A stretch of DNA of 60,000 nucleotides. Source: Takakia lepidozioides (taxonomy: Eukaryota > Streptophyta > Takakiopsida > Takakiales > Takakiaceae). Below the pieces are notes generated by a model. That model did no database searches. It saw nothing but the letters and a program-made list of their open reading frames with translations, and had not been told where the DNA came from. The stretch is taken from contig CM060731.1 of the NCBI GenBank assembly GCA_030704615.1, forward strand, positions 71,654,756-71,714,755, in the 5' to 3' direction. Shown piece after piece: positions 9,536 through 20,243 of the stretch (within the stretch, counting starts at the first letter, position 1; the number at the start of each line of letters is the position of its first letter). The position numbers and the translations under genes are program-made.

Positions 9536-10468
9536 TCAATTTGGCCATTGTCGAGTCATTGAGGTGCCAATACTCTTCAATCCCTCACCAATGTTCATTA
9601 GGGCTGTAATGTATCCAACTCCAATATCTCTGGTTGCTTGTATCCGTTCTCTTTCAAGTTCCAATGATTCTCGGTGGCGTACATTTTCCTGTTCTTGTGC
9701 AATTTGCATTTGTCCAAACAATTTTTCTCTATTCGTCTCCAATATGTTTGTCAAGCTCTGCACCACGTTCGAAGAAACTCTTCGCCGTTTTGCAGTGGTT
9801 GGGCTGTCAGACTTATCACCGCCATCGTCAAATGAAGAGTCCCCACCTATTATGCCAACAAGAATTAGATTGAATTCAAACAAGCACATGTACAAATCCA
9901 ACAAATGTTGTGTATATGATGAGTTTTTACCTGGCCTGGGCATGGTGAAAGTATCAATAGGCCCATCATCTAGCTCAACAGCTTTGGATCCTTTGACATA
10001 CCAGTCGCCCAATGCATTGAAGACCTCCAGTTGCATTATGACTTTTGGGAGTTTTGCATCTTTCCTCTCTTGGGGAATCATATGGAAATAAGATTTTTTT
10101 CCACTTGGAATTCTTCTTTCATAATCCCATATCTTCCGAAAATCTGCAAAGAGGTTTTCCCACTTGTCTTGACACTGTTGTGCACTTCGATTGACATTGT
10201 GTTCGATTCATGTATCTTCCACAATGGACCATCTCTGTGCTGCAGTATGGTGCAATGTCTTCGAGCCAGATCCAGGACCATGCTTCACCCAATCTGTACG
10301 CTTTGCTGCTTGCAAGACCATGACCTCGCTCACGGTCCATGGACCTTTTTTGTAAGTGCGACCAGGAATATTACTTTGTTGGGCACCAAACTCTGTGCTT
10401 GAGTTATCTAAATGAGAATACACATCCTCTGGTTCTTGCCCAAAACTCTCTTCAAGAAAAGCTTGCAT
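9536..10468 (-). pseudogene. PIF/Harbinger second gene, Myb/trihelix-like DNA-binding protein, broken
   Basis: The conserved N-terminal block reads GPWTVSEVMVLQAAKR, then RWSIVEDT, and beyond a stop QQCQDKWENLFADFRKIWDYE and SYFHMIPQERK: the SANT/trihelix domain of Harbinger ORF2-type proteins. A TGA at about 10208-10210, in the same frame, interrupts the domain. A typical intron at 9847-9930 (84 nt, GTAAAA...ATAG) removes an insert between PRPG and DSSFDDGG. The C-terminal part has a Ser/Thr-basic stretch (TTAKRRRVSS) and a Glu-rich coiled-coil-like end. In intact elements this protein binds the transposon ends and helps bring transposase to the nucleus. Confidence 0.8.
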
Positions 10469-10499
10469 TGTTGCTACGCACTACTCTTCGAAACTCAAA

Positions 10500-11504
10500 A
10501 AAAACTATGGCGGCAGAAGACTCTCTGTGCATATTTGACGCGAAAAGTGTCGATGAGGGTAAGTTGTTCAGCAAGTCATGGCATGAAAATAACGGGCTAC
10601 TGTAAGACACCAATGGAGAACGGGACCCGTACGCCCAACACCTCACTTTTGGTGTGGGCTCCGCTGCATGGGACCCGGCCAGGCCCTGCACGGGTACCGA
10701 TGTCCATGAAAGTGCATGGAACGGGTTGCCTGCACCCGTTCTCCCTTCGCGTGACATCAGCAGAACGGGAGAACGGGTCACATGGAAAGTAACCCTAAGT
10801 CCCAGCCCTATACACTGCGACCTAGCAACCCTAAATTCGAGGCAACTTTTGAACATTTTGACCGTTTTACACCCCAACATTATATAAATTAATTATATAT
10901 TCCAAGTAATTATGTGATTTATTTTTTTATATATTTTTTGCTGAACAGGGAGAGACCTTGGTAGGATTTTATTAGAATTATTGAAGGGAAAAAATTTAAA
11001 ACCCTTGATGCCCTCAGGCTGCCATAAGGCTTACACTCACGGCGGACCGTGACGGATATCACGACGAACGATAACATGTGAATTATTTAATTTAAAAATA
11101 CCTTCACATAACTACATGGAATATATAATAGATTCTGAACATGAACATGAAGCTCATGATCATTTTCCGAGGGCCATATTGGTTCATAGTTTATTCTGTT
11201 TGCAGAGCAGTACTCACACTCCCCATACACCACAATCTGGAAATTCTTTGTTCCCATTTTACACAGGTTTGTAACATTCTATGTAAACTACGCCAACCCC
11301 TGGCACGCTCATGGTTGTTTTGACACCGTTCTTGCCTGGGGTGTGGTGAACATGTGGGACACCCCACACTTAGGCCATATTTTGACCCACACCTTGGCTC
11401 AATCCACAGAGCCGCGAGAAAAGCCGTGGAATGTGACAGGTGTGAGACCCCCATACCGTGGAAAAAACCGATTTCCGGCGCAACCTAAAAATCTCTTTTA
11501 TAGA
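10500..11504. other. Non-coding stretch with a short hairpin
   Basis: No gene is supported. At 10600-10800 the sequence is GC-rich and holds a perfect 8-bp hairpin, GAACGGGT/ACCCGTTC, around 10719-10741, with further GAACGGG copies at about 10618, 10763 and 10771. The far end of the Harbinger element probably lies here, but terminal inverted repeats could not be matched. Confidence 0.35.
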
Positions 11505-11906
11505 TGAGGATGAGATCGACATTCAGCCCGACTGGTACTACCCTTTACTAGGATTGAAACTGGAGCACTCCTGGAGGTCGTCGATCCGTTGCTGAGCGGG
11601 ATCGTGGACACCACGGAGGTCGAACGGGCGTTGCTAGTGGCCTTCTGGTGCATCAATGAGAAGCCTGAGCGAAGGCCTACCATGACGATGGTTGTGAATA
11701 TGCTGGTAGGCCACATCACTATCGAGTATCCAGTGCCGCGACCCAAATTTTTCGATGACATGCCCACTACTAGCATCAAAAGCCACGCTCAGAATCAGAG
11801 CCTAAATTGGATGATCCGCTGTACACCAGTTCGTCCGCTTCAGCTTCACATCAATTGTCTTCCAACTCTTCGTACAGAGGTAGACAGTAGAGGTGTCGCG
11901 GAGTAG
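11505..11906 (+). pseudogene. S-domain receptor-like kinase, C-terminal kinase lobe
   Basis: The translation begins DEDEIDIQPDWYYPLLGLKLE and, after a frame change near 11555-11570, continues TGALLEVVDPLLSG, then ALLVAFWCINEKPERRPTM and VVNMLVG. This is kinase subdomains X-XI of the same S-domain family as the fragment ending at 2800. Only about 10-15 residues are missing between the two. A splice-acceptor-like CTCTTTTATAG directly precedes it (ends at about 11503), so the 8.7 kb between could once have been an enlarged intron. The frameshift and the break in the upstream half make a working protein unlikely. Confidence 0.75.
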
Positions 11907-11959
11907 AAGTACTATAGGGTCCCAATTAGAACTATTGAATTAATATTCTACTGGAAATT

Positions 11960-12175
11960 CCGTCAGTAGGAAATGTTGGTAGCTGTGATATCATACGAAA
12001 CTGGCCCACCTGTACATTGACCTGTGCGTCTGGGGTTCAAACCCCTATAAGTTGTCTCTCTCAGCTTCAGGGCTGGCCAGTTTGCCTTCATGGCCTCCTT
12101 AAGGAGGTTTACTGTGCCCTGCGAACTTTATTTGGGATTATTAGGAGGAAAAATACATATACATATACATAGTTC
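11960..12175 (+). mobile_element. Possible SINE with pol III A and B boxes
   Basis: An A box (TGGCCCACCTG, 12002-12012) fits TRGYNNANNNG, and a B box (GGTTCAAACCC, 12034-12044) follows 21 nt later. The segment ends in a simple repeat (ACATAT)n at about 12150-12170. The A-B spacing is shorter than in a real tRNA, and no tRNA fold is possible, so a SINE remnant is more likely than a tRNA gene. Confidence 0.35.
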
Positions 12176-12390
12176 ATCCATCCAAAGTTAACCCAAAACC
12201 CTGACGCCGTGGAGTTTGTAAGGGAAAGACGATGGTTGATTTATACAAGTGATGCTGAGCTTGGAAGCTCTGTTTCGTGTACGTCTCTGGGTGTATATGT
12301 GCACATTCACATGGCAAGAGCACTTCGTTGTGTGGGTTTCAGCCTTCCTGTTTCAATTCAAGAAGGTTGATTCTCTTTGGTTTTTCCAGC

Positions 12391-14361
12391 ATGGCGAGAG
12401 GTCGCCACAGCGAGTCAGAAGATGAAGAAGAGGACGGTAGGGGGAAGCATCGCTCCAGCAGCAAGAAGCATCGGAGTAAGCATCATTCGGAGAAGAGGAA
12501 CAAGGGGGAGAAAGGGAGGCATAAGCGGAGAAGGGAAATGAGCTCAGAGAGCGAGGCCTCCTCCGACCGGAGTGCGAGCCGTAGCCCCCCTAGGGTTTCT
12601 CAAGACGATCTCCGAGAGTACATGGCGAGGAAAGCTCAGAGGAAAGCTGTGAAAGTGGCCAAAAGGTTGAAGACATCCACCGTTTCAGGGTATTCGAACG
12701 ACAGTAATCCATTTGGGGACTCGAATCTCACAGAAAAGTTTGTATGGAGGAAGAAGATCGAGCGAGACCTTACACAGGGTCTGGACCCTGCGGAGCTGTC
12801 TTTGAAATCCGAGAAGAAGCGGCAGAAGGAGCGAATGGCTGAGATTGAGAAGGTGAAGAAGCGGAGGGAGGAGCGAGCAATTGAGAAAGCGCAGCATGAA
12901 GAAGAGATGGCAATGCTTGCGCGAGAGAGAGCAAGGGCTGAGTTTCACGACTGGGAAAAGAAGGAAGAGGAGTTTCACTTTGAACAAAGCAAGGTGCGGT
13001 CAGAAATCCGCCTGCGTGAGGGCCGAGCAAAGCCCATCGATGTGCTGTCGAAAAATCTGAACCTATCTGAGGACTTCGACATTGAGATAAACGAGCCATA
13101 CAGGATATACAAGGGTTTGACTGTGAAGGAGATGGAAGAGCTGCGCCTTGACATCAAAATGCACCTGGAACTCGACCGCGCAACACCCACCCATATTGAA
13201 TTCTGGGAAGCGATGATGGTGGTATGCGATTGGGAGATTGCAGAGGCCCGCAAGCGAGACGCACTCGACCGAGCGCGAGTGCGAGGCGAGGAGCCCTCGT
13301 CTGAGCTGCTGGCTGATGATCTGGGCTTGCATGGTGTGGATGACGATGTACACAGAATGCTTCAGGGGCAGAGTGTAGCAGAGCTGGATAATCTGCAAGA
13401 GCAGACGGAGGCCAAAATGCGCAGCGGCACTGCGCAGGTGGTGGAGTACTGGGAGGCGGTACTCAAGCGCCTGCACATCTACAAAGCTAAGGCACGGCTC
13501 AGAGAAATCCATGCAGACTTGCTACGGCAGCATCTACAGCGTCTCCAGGATTCGGAGGAAGGCGAGCGACGTGTTCTGCACGATGATCTTGAAGTTGAGC
13601 GGAACGTCGATCACATGGAGAGTGATTCAGAAGATGTAGAACCATTGTCACCAGAACTCGCAGGCACTGCAGAGAAGCCCAAAGAGGCTGAGGAAGAGGC
13701 AGGATCCTTTTCTCCTGAGCTGGTGCACGACTCTGATGCCTCTGATGTCATGGACCCTGACGTGGACAGGGCTGATCTGGAACAGAAGCGGGCTGAGGTT
13801 ATGGAGGAGCAGCAGCGGAGGATGCAAGAAGCGGCGGCCAGGCCCAGTGCTACTGAGGATGATGGTCTGGACCTCACTGCACCAGAGCGAGCCCTAGTGC
13901 TCAAGGCTGTGGGTGGCATGGAGGATGGAGACGCCATTCTTGGGGCAGGGGCCGAGGTGAATCTTGAATCACAAGTATATTGGTGGCATGACAAATATCG
14001 ACCAAGGAAGCCAAAATACTTCAACAGGGTCCATACTGGCTACGAGTGGAACAAGTACAATCAGACCCACTACGACCATGACAATCCTCCTCCCAAGATT
14101 GTGCAAGGCTACAAGTTCAATATCTTTTACCCAGATCTTGTTGATAAGACAAAGGCGCCCACTTATTGCATTGAGAGGGATGGTAGTAATGGGGAGACTT
14201 GCTTGATCCGCTTCCATGCTGGGCCTCCTTATGAGGACATTGCTTTTCGGATTGTGAACAAGGAGTGGGAGTATTCTCATAAAAAGGGGTTCAAGTGCAC
14301 TTTTGAGCGGGGCATCTTGCATGTCTACTTCAATTTCAAGCGGTACAGGTACCGCAGGTGA
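12391..14361 (+). CDS. CACTIN: Cactin, spliceosome-associated protein
   Basis: An uninterrupted 656-aa protein, close to the usual length of plant Cactin. It starts with a charged Arg/Ser/Lys-rich region (residues 1-75, MARGRHSESEDEEED...), has a long Glu/Arg-rich coiled coil (about 130-200), the Cactin middle domain (about 185-370, starting FHDWEKKEEEF) and the highly conserved C-terminal domain (about 530-656, YWWHDKYRPRKPKYFNRV ... FNFKRYRYRR). I chose the ATG at 12391, not the in-frame one at 12277, because a splice-acceptor-like TTTGGTTTTTCCAG ends one base before it and the upstream residues look non-coding. Cactin is a conserved eukaryotic nuclear protein that associates with the catalytic spliceosome and keeps splicing accurate; in plants it is needed for embryo development. 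No coding intron is seen. Confidence 0.95.
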   Translation: MARGRHSESEDEEEDGRGKHRSSSKKHRSKHHSEKRNKGEKGRHKRRREMSSESEASSDRSASRSPPRVSQDDLREYMARKAQRKAVKVAKRLKTSTVSGYSNDSNPFGDSNLTEKFVWRKKIERDLTQGLDPAELSLKSEKKRQKERMAEIEKVKKRREERAIEKAQHEEEMAMLARERARAEFHDWEKKEEEFHFEQSKVRSEIRLREGRAKPIDVLSKNLNLSEDFDIEINEPYRIYKGLTVKEMEELRLDIKMHLELDRATPTHIEFWEAMMVVCDWEIAEARKRDALDRARVRGEEPSSELLADDLGLHGVDDDVHRMLQGQSVAELDNLQEQTEAKMRSGTAQVVEYWEAVLKRLHIYKAKARLREIHADLLRQHLQRLQDSEEGERRVLHDDLEVERNVDHMESDSEDVEPLSPELAGTAEKPKEAEEEAGSFSPELVHDSDASDVMDPDVDRADLEQKRAEVMEEQQRRMQEAAARPSATEDDGLDLTAPERALVLKAVGGMEDGDAILGAGAEVNLESQVYWWHDKYRPRKPKYFNRVHTGYEWNKYNQTHYDHDNPPPKIVQGYKFNIFYPDLVDKTKAPTYCIERDGSNGETCLIRFHAGPPYEDIAFRIVNKEWEYSHKKGFKCTFERGILHVYFNFKRYRYRR

Positions 14362-15208
14362 GGGCTGAAAGAGATCAGAGGGATTGGAACAGGATGAAGT
14401 CTCATGCTGGTGAGTAATGCCCCATATTCTGTGGAGGACAAAAATTTCTAACTCTGTTAGCTGCCACTGTGCCCAGGTACAAACACATAACAATGGTAGG
14501 AACTCATCATAATGTGGATTGCCTTCAAATTGGCAAGACGACAGTGTAATCTATCTCTAGTTTCAAGATTTTGTTGTCAACTGTCAACTGTTTTACAATG
14601 TGGATGGAGTTACATGTAGTTTCTTGTGTCAGTTTCTAATGTTGTGTTGCATAGAAGCCCCTTTGTGTAAAGGTTCTAGACTGCAAGAGAGTCCACTGCC
14701 AAATAAGTAAGAGAGATTTTTCACTCCCTCTCTTGCTTCCAATAGCTGTGGTTTTCAAACACTTGTGGCACCTTGTCATCCTGTATGACTTGAACCTCAA
14801 GTAGATACAAATGTTTACACCGAAACTGAAGTCTCAAAGGTAAGGTACATCTCAAAGGAAAATCTCTACACCTTAAACCCTGCAAAACTAGAGAGAATCT
14901 ATTGAAAACCTGAAGCTCTCCATGGCGCGAGACCAATGGGCCAGCTCTATCCTCAGACCGCAGCTCACAGTTGGACAGCAAGCTACGAGCTTTGCAAAAA
15001 TACACCACGAGTATTAAGAGCAAAGAACACCTTCATATGGAACAAGACAGAAAACTGAAGGATACCAGAGATGCAGTCCTTCCTAAGGCAGCCAGCTATA
15101 AGACCTGAGAACAGGCATGAGTCCAACTAGCTAATCATCAAAATGGGAAATTGATATCAAATAGAATAAGATTCTGACTTCACAATGGAATGATCATCAA
15201 TTTGCATG
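14362..15208. other. 3' flank of Cactin, no further gene
   Basis: The first 250-300 bases are AT-rich and probably the Cactin 3' untranslated region. The rest lies between two convergent genes and contains no supported feature. Confidence 0.4.
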
Positions 15209-15976
15209 TCAAGAGTCTGCTAAGTGGTGAGGCCCAAAAAGGGTTGATCCAACAGACAAGTCTGGTCGACTGCCAATTGGTCTGGAACAAACACCATGAG
15301 TGTTCCCCCTTGAGTCCTTTGCAGCCAAGATCATTGTATCATTGGAGACATCATCTGTGAAGGGGGGCACATGATCAGCGGGCACATGATCAGCTCGATC
15401 AACTGTTCGTCTCTTCCACAACTGCCCTCCCAGGGTGAACTTGAACTTGGTTTCAGTACCATCAGGGACGTCGCAGAGTCCACTTCTACATGCACAGCGA
15501 GGCTGGCCTTTGCTGATGGGTCCCTTGTTCCAGTAGAGGAACTTAATCTTTTCAGAAAGGCAGCGTGGACACTTCTCCAATGGATGAAGGTCCAGAAAAC
15601 CTGCAAGCTCGGCATCTCCTGCCTGACTTTTTTTCATTGTTGTTGCTTGCTGATCAGAATCCTCCGCCACTCGCTCAACTTCCTGCAGGCTAGGCTCTTG
15701 GGTTGCTTGATTGCCATGGAACTGTCCATGAGGGACATTTGATGCAAGTTCAACAACTGGATCTATAAGTATATTCTTGAGCAACTGAATCCAATCCGTC
15801 TCGTTGTGAATATTCACCCTGATCAAGTGAAACAATAGTATCAGTACTACTAGTCCTAAACCATGCCAAATCACGAAGACCCCACCTTGAAGTGCACCCC
15901 TCCGTGCGTGCGGGCCGATAACAGCAACAGCAAAACGAGTAGCAAAACGAGTGAGAGAGAAAGACGATCCAAACAT
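15209..15976 (-). CDS. Uncertain protein with a Dof-like CX2CX21C zinc-finger motif and a membrane span
   Basis: The 255-aa frame has a hydrophobic span near residues 31-52 (VFVIWHGLGLVVLILLFHLI) and, near 135-160, KCPRC...KFLYWN...QPRCAC. This matches the first half of a Dof finger: CX2C, 21 residues, then Cys, with KF.YWN and QPR in the expected places. The fourth Cys spacing (CAC, not CX2C) and the downstream basic part differ from a true Dof domain, and a membrane segment is unusual for Dof factors. A 15-bp tandem duplication at about 15370-15395 encodes ADHVPADHVP. A splice acceptor (TTGATCAG) near 15820 hints that the hydrophobic N-terminal part may be intronic or 5' sequence. It could be a degenerate Dof gene or a membrane-tethered derivative. 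Confidence 0.4.
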   Translation of the reverse strand: MFGSSFSLTRFATRFAVAVIGPHARRGALQGGVFVIWHGLGLVVLILLFHLIRVNIHNETDWIQLLKNILIDPVVELASNVPHGQFHGNQATQEPSLQEVERVAEDSDQQATTMKKSQAGDAELAGFLDLHPLEKCPRCLSEKIKFLYWNKGPISKGQPRCACRSGLCDVPDGTETKFKFTLGGQLWKRRTVDRADHVPADHVPPFTDDVSNDTMILAAKDSRGNTHGVCSRPIGSRPDLSVGSTLFGPHHLADS

Positions 15977-16655
15977 CTTTTATGTGGCGCTCCCTTCTTA
16001 ACCTTTGCGTACCCTTCGTACAGTTTTTACCCTTGCCAGGTAACAAATCGGATCCATCGCACAAGGTAACAACCGTCCGATCAGCTAATCCGTTGGATCT
16101 TTGAATTTTGAACTGGGCTGTTCCACATCCTTAAATGATACTAGTATAGAGTAGAGTTACTCTTGTCGTCTCTTCGGAGTTAGGCAACGATCAGATCAAC
16201 TAGAGACGGATAGATCAAACATCTCGGTGATGGTCTGTGTGTACACAGCTCGTGGCTTCTACAAGGAAATGAATTCACGTTTTGAGAATCTTGTTTTTAT
16301 TGCAGCAGGAGTCAAGATCACATCTCCCTATGCAGACGACAGACACTTGGAAGAGAACCCAGAATTTTGATCATCTATTGTTGTGTGGAAATAACCTATG
16401 TTCCCCTATCAGTTCCAACAGTATCACTCTCCAACTACCCAGTCTCCCCTCGTTCAACCTTCTTTGGTGCCAAAATGGATTCTTTTTCCATGCCTACAGT
16501 TTGCCATCTTTTTGACACCTTGTCTGGAACAGAGGTTTTTTCACTGTGGATGTTCCATGATGAGTATTGAACTATGATTGAACAAAATCATTTCTTACTC
16601 CTTCCTTACAAACATATTTCTGCCCTCCAGTTTGCACTCTTTCATGCAAATTGCT
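15977..16655. other. Intergenic, no gene recognised
   Basis: Unique sequence upstream of the Dof-like frame, running to the orphan DYW tail. It presumably contains the promoter of the minus-strand gene. No RNA gene, repeat or long frame is supported. Confidence 0.35.
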
Positions 16656-16661
16656 TATTTC

Positions 16662-17130
16662 ACCAGCCACACCCCACCTCAGAGTGATGAAAGCTACATC
16701 CGGTTAACAATTGCTTGTCCTCAAGATTTCTGATAAACTTGATGGGGGAGTGGCAGTTGTTCCACACCTGAAGGTCCTTGATGATGTGGATAGAAGTCCC
16801 AGGAGGCAATCGCAAGCTTCTCACTGTGGAGGCAAAGAGGGGTTCCTTTTGTTCCTCCAAATTGTGCAATACACAGGCACATACCCAGCCTCCCTCATCT
16901 GCCTGAACAACCTGTGCTAATCAGCATGGATTTCCTGAAATTTGTGGATGCACTTGTCCTCAACAAACAATCTATGCATCCTGTTGGCATCCTTAACGCA
17001 GCTGCACCCTGGCTCCTTTCTGGCACCTCTGTACTTCGCTTTATTGTCTGACCTGCCATCAGCAGCACAAATCTTTGATAGCAGGACATGAGCTCAATCA
17101 TAATAAGACATTCGAGGCACATACTGTTGT
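16662..17130 (-). pseudogene. Orphan PPR tail (E, E+ and DYW domains only), decayed
   Basis: Read on the minus strand in shifting frames, this aligns by eye to the end of the intact PPR gene at 33-36 kb. NKAKYRGARKEPG corresponds to the PG box, HRLFVEDKCIHKFQEIHAD to the E+ region, and SIHIIKDLQVWNNCHSPIKF to the DYW zinc region. The CGDC zinc ligands have become NNCH and the terminal DYW is lost (ends GCGW). No PPR repeats lie upstream of it, so it is a tail-only remnant of a fifth copy. Confidence 0.7.
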
Positions 17131-17734
17131 CTCTTTCTGTCTTGGCAGAGATTTTCCCCATCAAGGACCTGAAGTGCCTGGCAGCCTACCTGCAGGAGGA
17201 ACTTCGTCAGTTGGTACTTTCTGAAGTGATTTCTGGTTCTACTTTGTCCCATGGGCCCTCAAGGTTTAGAAGTTTCTTTCATATGTCTCTCTCTCTGCGT
17301 CGCATCCCTGGCCATCCTGTGGGGACTATCAATTTCTTACTTTCTCTCTCTGTTTAATTTAAAGCAAGGCTACGGCAAACAACGTCTTATGAGTACAATC
17401 TGTTCAATTTAAAGTACCATTTCATTTCATTCTCTCTGTTTAATTTATATACTGCCCGGCGTCAGCCCCTGACAAAGGTAGTTTCTGTCCCTTTGTGTTC
17501 CACTCAAAGTGGGCGCGGGGTCAATGACCACAAGGCTATGTCAAACGTCTTATGAGTACATTCCGTTTAATTTACAGCATAAGAGAAGCAGATGCTCACA
17601 GAAAGAACAGTACTGACAGCAAAGTAATGACACATTGTTACTTTCCTCCTGTTCTTTCTTTCCAGGAATAAGGACAAATTCCAAAATTTCTCACACTTTA
17701 ATTGGCACACTGTCTTGCATGCATGTTGCTTGGT
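17131..17734. repeat. Spacer with a ~45-bp direct repeat
   Basis: The segment TTATGAGTACA..C.GTT.AATTTA.AG, preceded by GGCTA.G.CAAAC, occurs at about 17366-17412 and again at 17531-17578, about 165 bp apart. No coding sequence is recognised. It may mark the ends of a small insertion. Confidence 0.45.
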
Positions 17735-20243
17735 TCACCAGTAATCACCACATGAACAAACTCCTTCGTTGAAATGGTGGAAGCGGTTGGCATCCTGTAC
17801 AACAACAGCCCTCCTAACAATCTTCACGATGAACTTGGTGGCAGTATGGGAGTCACCACACACACAAAGGTTCTTGATGATGCGGATAAGTATCCTGGGG
17901 GGCGGGGGGTGCTAATGAGCCCAAAAAAATGGCCTGCTTCTCATGGTGGTCGCTGGTTTTTTTCGCTCCTCCTTACAAATCATGCAACACAAAGCACATG
18001 TCAGGCACACTGGCCTTCTTCATCTGCCATCTTTCTTTAGTTCATCATGAATTTCCTCGATTTGTGGGTGCGACGAGTGTACAAATGTGTGCACCCAGCT
18101 GCAGACCTCAATGCGCCTGTAGCCTACTTCCTTTGTGACACCTCTTTCTTTCCACCTTTGCTTTATCTGGCCACCTGTCAGCTGCAGCGTAGATGTTTGA
18201 TAGCAGCACATACGCTCGTGGATACCTCTTGACAATGCATTTTGCCACACATTCTGCTAGGACCACATTGCCATGAATTCTGCAGGCACCAAGCAAGGCT
18301 CCCCACACTGAAGCATCTGGTTCTATTGGCATTGTGTTAATGAAGTCCTCTGCCTCATCCAATCGCCCTGCGCGACCAAGAAGGTCCACCATGCAGCCGA
18401 AATGCTCCAATGTGGGGGTGAGGCCATAATCTTTCCTCATGGAATCAAAGTAATGACAACCTTCATCAACCAGGCCCGCATGGCTACAAGCAGAGAGAAC
18501 AGATATGAAGGTGATACTGTCTGGTTTGAAGCCTTTGCATTGCATTTGTTGAAATATTTGGAGAACATCCCTACCACACCCATGCTGGCCATACCCTGCG
18601 ATCATCACACTCCATGAGACTACATCTCGCACAGACATACTGTCAAACACTTGACGTGCATCCACTACGCTCCCACATTTAGCATACATGTCAACAAGAG
18701 TATTTTCCAAATCAATGTATGAGGGAATTCCGGCCTTGATGACATCAGCATGGACCTCTTTGCCCTTTTCCAGGGCTCCTAGGCTGGCACATGCATTGAG
18801 AGCACAAATGAATGTGACAATGTTGGGTGTCACTCCTTCTCTCTGCATTTGCTCATAACACTTGAAAGCCTCTCTACCACATCCATGCTTGACATATCCT
18901 GTGATCATTGCACTCCATGACACCACATTTCGTTTAGCCATATTGTCGAACACTTGACGAGCATCATTCATGCTCGCACACTTAGCATACATGTCGACAA
19001 GGGTATTCTCCAATTTTATACAGGACAAAATTCCAGCTTTGATAATGTCAGCATGGACTTCTTTGCCCTTTTCCAGGGCTCCTAGGCTAGCACAGGCATT
19101 GAGAATGCAAATGAAAGTAACCCGGTTGGGTGTCACCCCTTCCAATTTCATCTGCTCATAGATCTTGAAAGCCTCCATACCGCACCCATGCTGAGCATAC
19201 CCTTGGATCATCACACTCCATGAGACCACATCTTGTTTAACCATACTCTCAAACACATGACAAGCATCCTTCATGCTCCCGCATTTGGCATACATGTCAA
19301 CAAGGGTATTCTCCAAATTAATACTGAACACGATTCCAGCCTTGATGATATCAGTGTGGACCTCTCTGCCCTTTTCCAGGGCTCCTAGGCTGGCACATGC
19401 ATTGAGAACACAAACAAATGTGACTCTGTTGGGTATCACCCCTTCCCACTGCATTTGCTCATAGACCTCCAAAGCCTGCTTACCACCCCCATGCTGAGCA
19501 TATCCTGCCATTATAACATTCCACGAGACCACATCTCGTTGAACCATATTGTTGAACAATTGACGCGCATCTGTCATGCTACCGCATTTAGCATACATGT
19601 CAACAAGTGTATTCTCCAAATTAATATATGGCAGAATTCCAGCTTTGATGATGTCAGAGTGGACCCTTTTCCCCTTTTCCAGGGCTCCTAGGCTGGAAAA
19701 TGCATTAAGAATACAAATGAATGTGACCCTATTTGGTGTCACCCCCTCCTTATGCATTTCGTCATAGATTGTGCAGGCCTCCTTACCACATCCATGCTTC
19801 GCATATCCTGCAATCATTGTAGTCCATGTAAACAAATCTCGTTCAGGCATGTTGTTAAACACTTGGCATGCATCCACCATCCTCCCGCACTTTGCATACA
19901 TGTTGATGAGGGTGTTGAGTAGAAAGATGGTTGGCTGAAATCCACTTTGGAGGATGTGGGCATGCACCTGCCTTCCCTTTGCTAGGTCTTTACGGTTGGT
20001 GCACTCCTGCAAGAGACAGCCATAAGTTTTGGAGTCTGCCTCAATGCCTGGTTGTTTCAAAATGTCGAGTGCATCTGTCAGTCGTCCTGCCTTACATAGG
20101 GTCCTCACATAGCCACAACTGCCAGAAGAGTTATCGTTCATCCCGTCTTTTGGTCCTCCTTGCAAATTAGTGGTGATGGTGGGGGTGGAACCCCTGCTAG
20201 AAGTCTGATAAACAACAAATTGTGCCTGGTTCCATCCTGCCAT
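17735..20243 (-). pseudogene. PPR gene 1, PLS-DYW class, frameshifted in the E/DYW tail
   Basis: The 711-aa frame from ATG 20243 has a short N-terminus, about five P-L-S triplets of 101 residues (S motifs LVDMYAKCGSM.DARQVF, P motifs VVSWS.MI.GY) and an E domain (EHFGCMVDLLGRAGRLDEAEDF). The frame leaves the homology near 18190. In the other frames the tail continues: GVTKEVGYRRIEV, HPQIEEIHDELKK, an HHEK active-site block and a terminal GVCSCGDYW followed by TGA at 17735. A TAA also interrupts the tail near 17990. The DYW zinc site reads CGDSH where the family has CGDCH, so a zinc-binding Cys is lost, and HSE is HHE. An editing deaminase is unlikely even if the frame were restored. Homologous 5' flank continues to about 21.9 kb. 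Confidence 0.85.

Noticed and set aside
2800-11504. A single 8.7-kb intron in a working receptor-kinase gene
   Set aside because: Possible splice signals exist at both ends, but the upstream half has an AGCT frameshift, the downstream half another frame change, and the extracellular half is inverted inside the interval, so a working gene is unlikely.
12277-12390. Earlier in-frame Cactin start at 12277
   Set aside because: The extra 38 residues are not charged like Cactin N-termini, and a good splice acceptor sits just before the 12391 ATG.
13063-14493. Open frames antisense to Cactin
   Set aside because: They lack motifs and lie entirely opposite a strongly conserved coding sequence.
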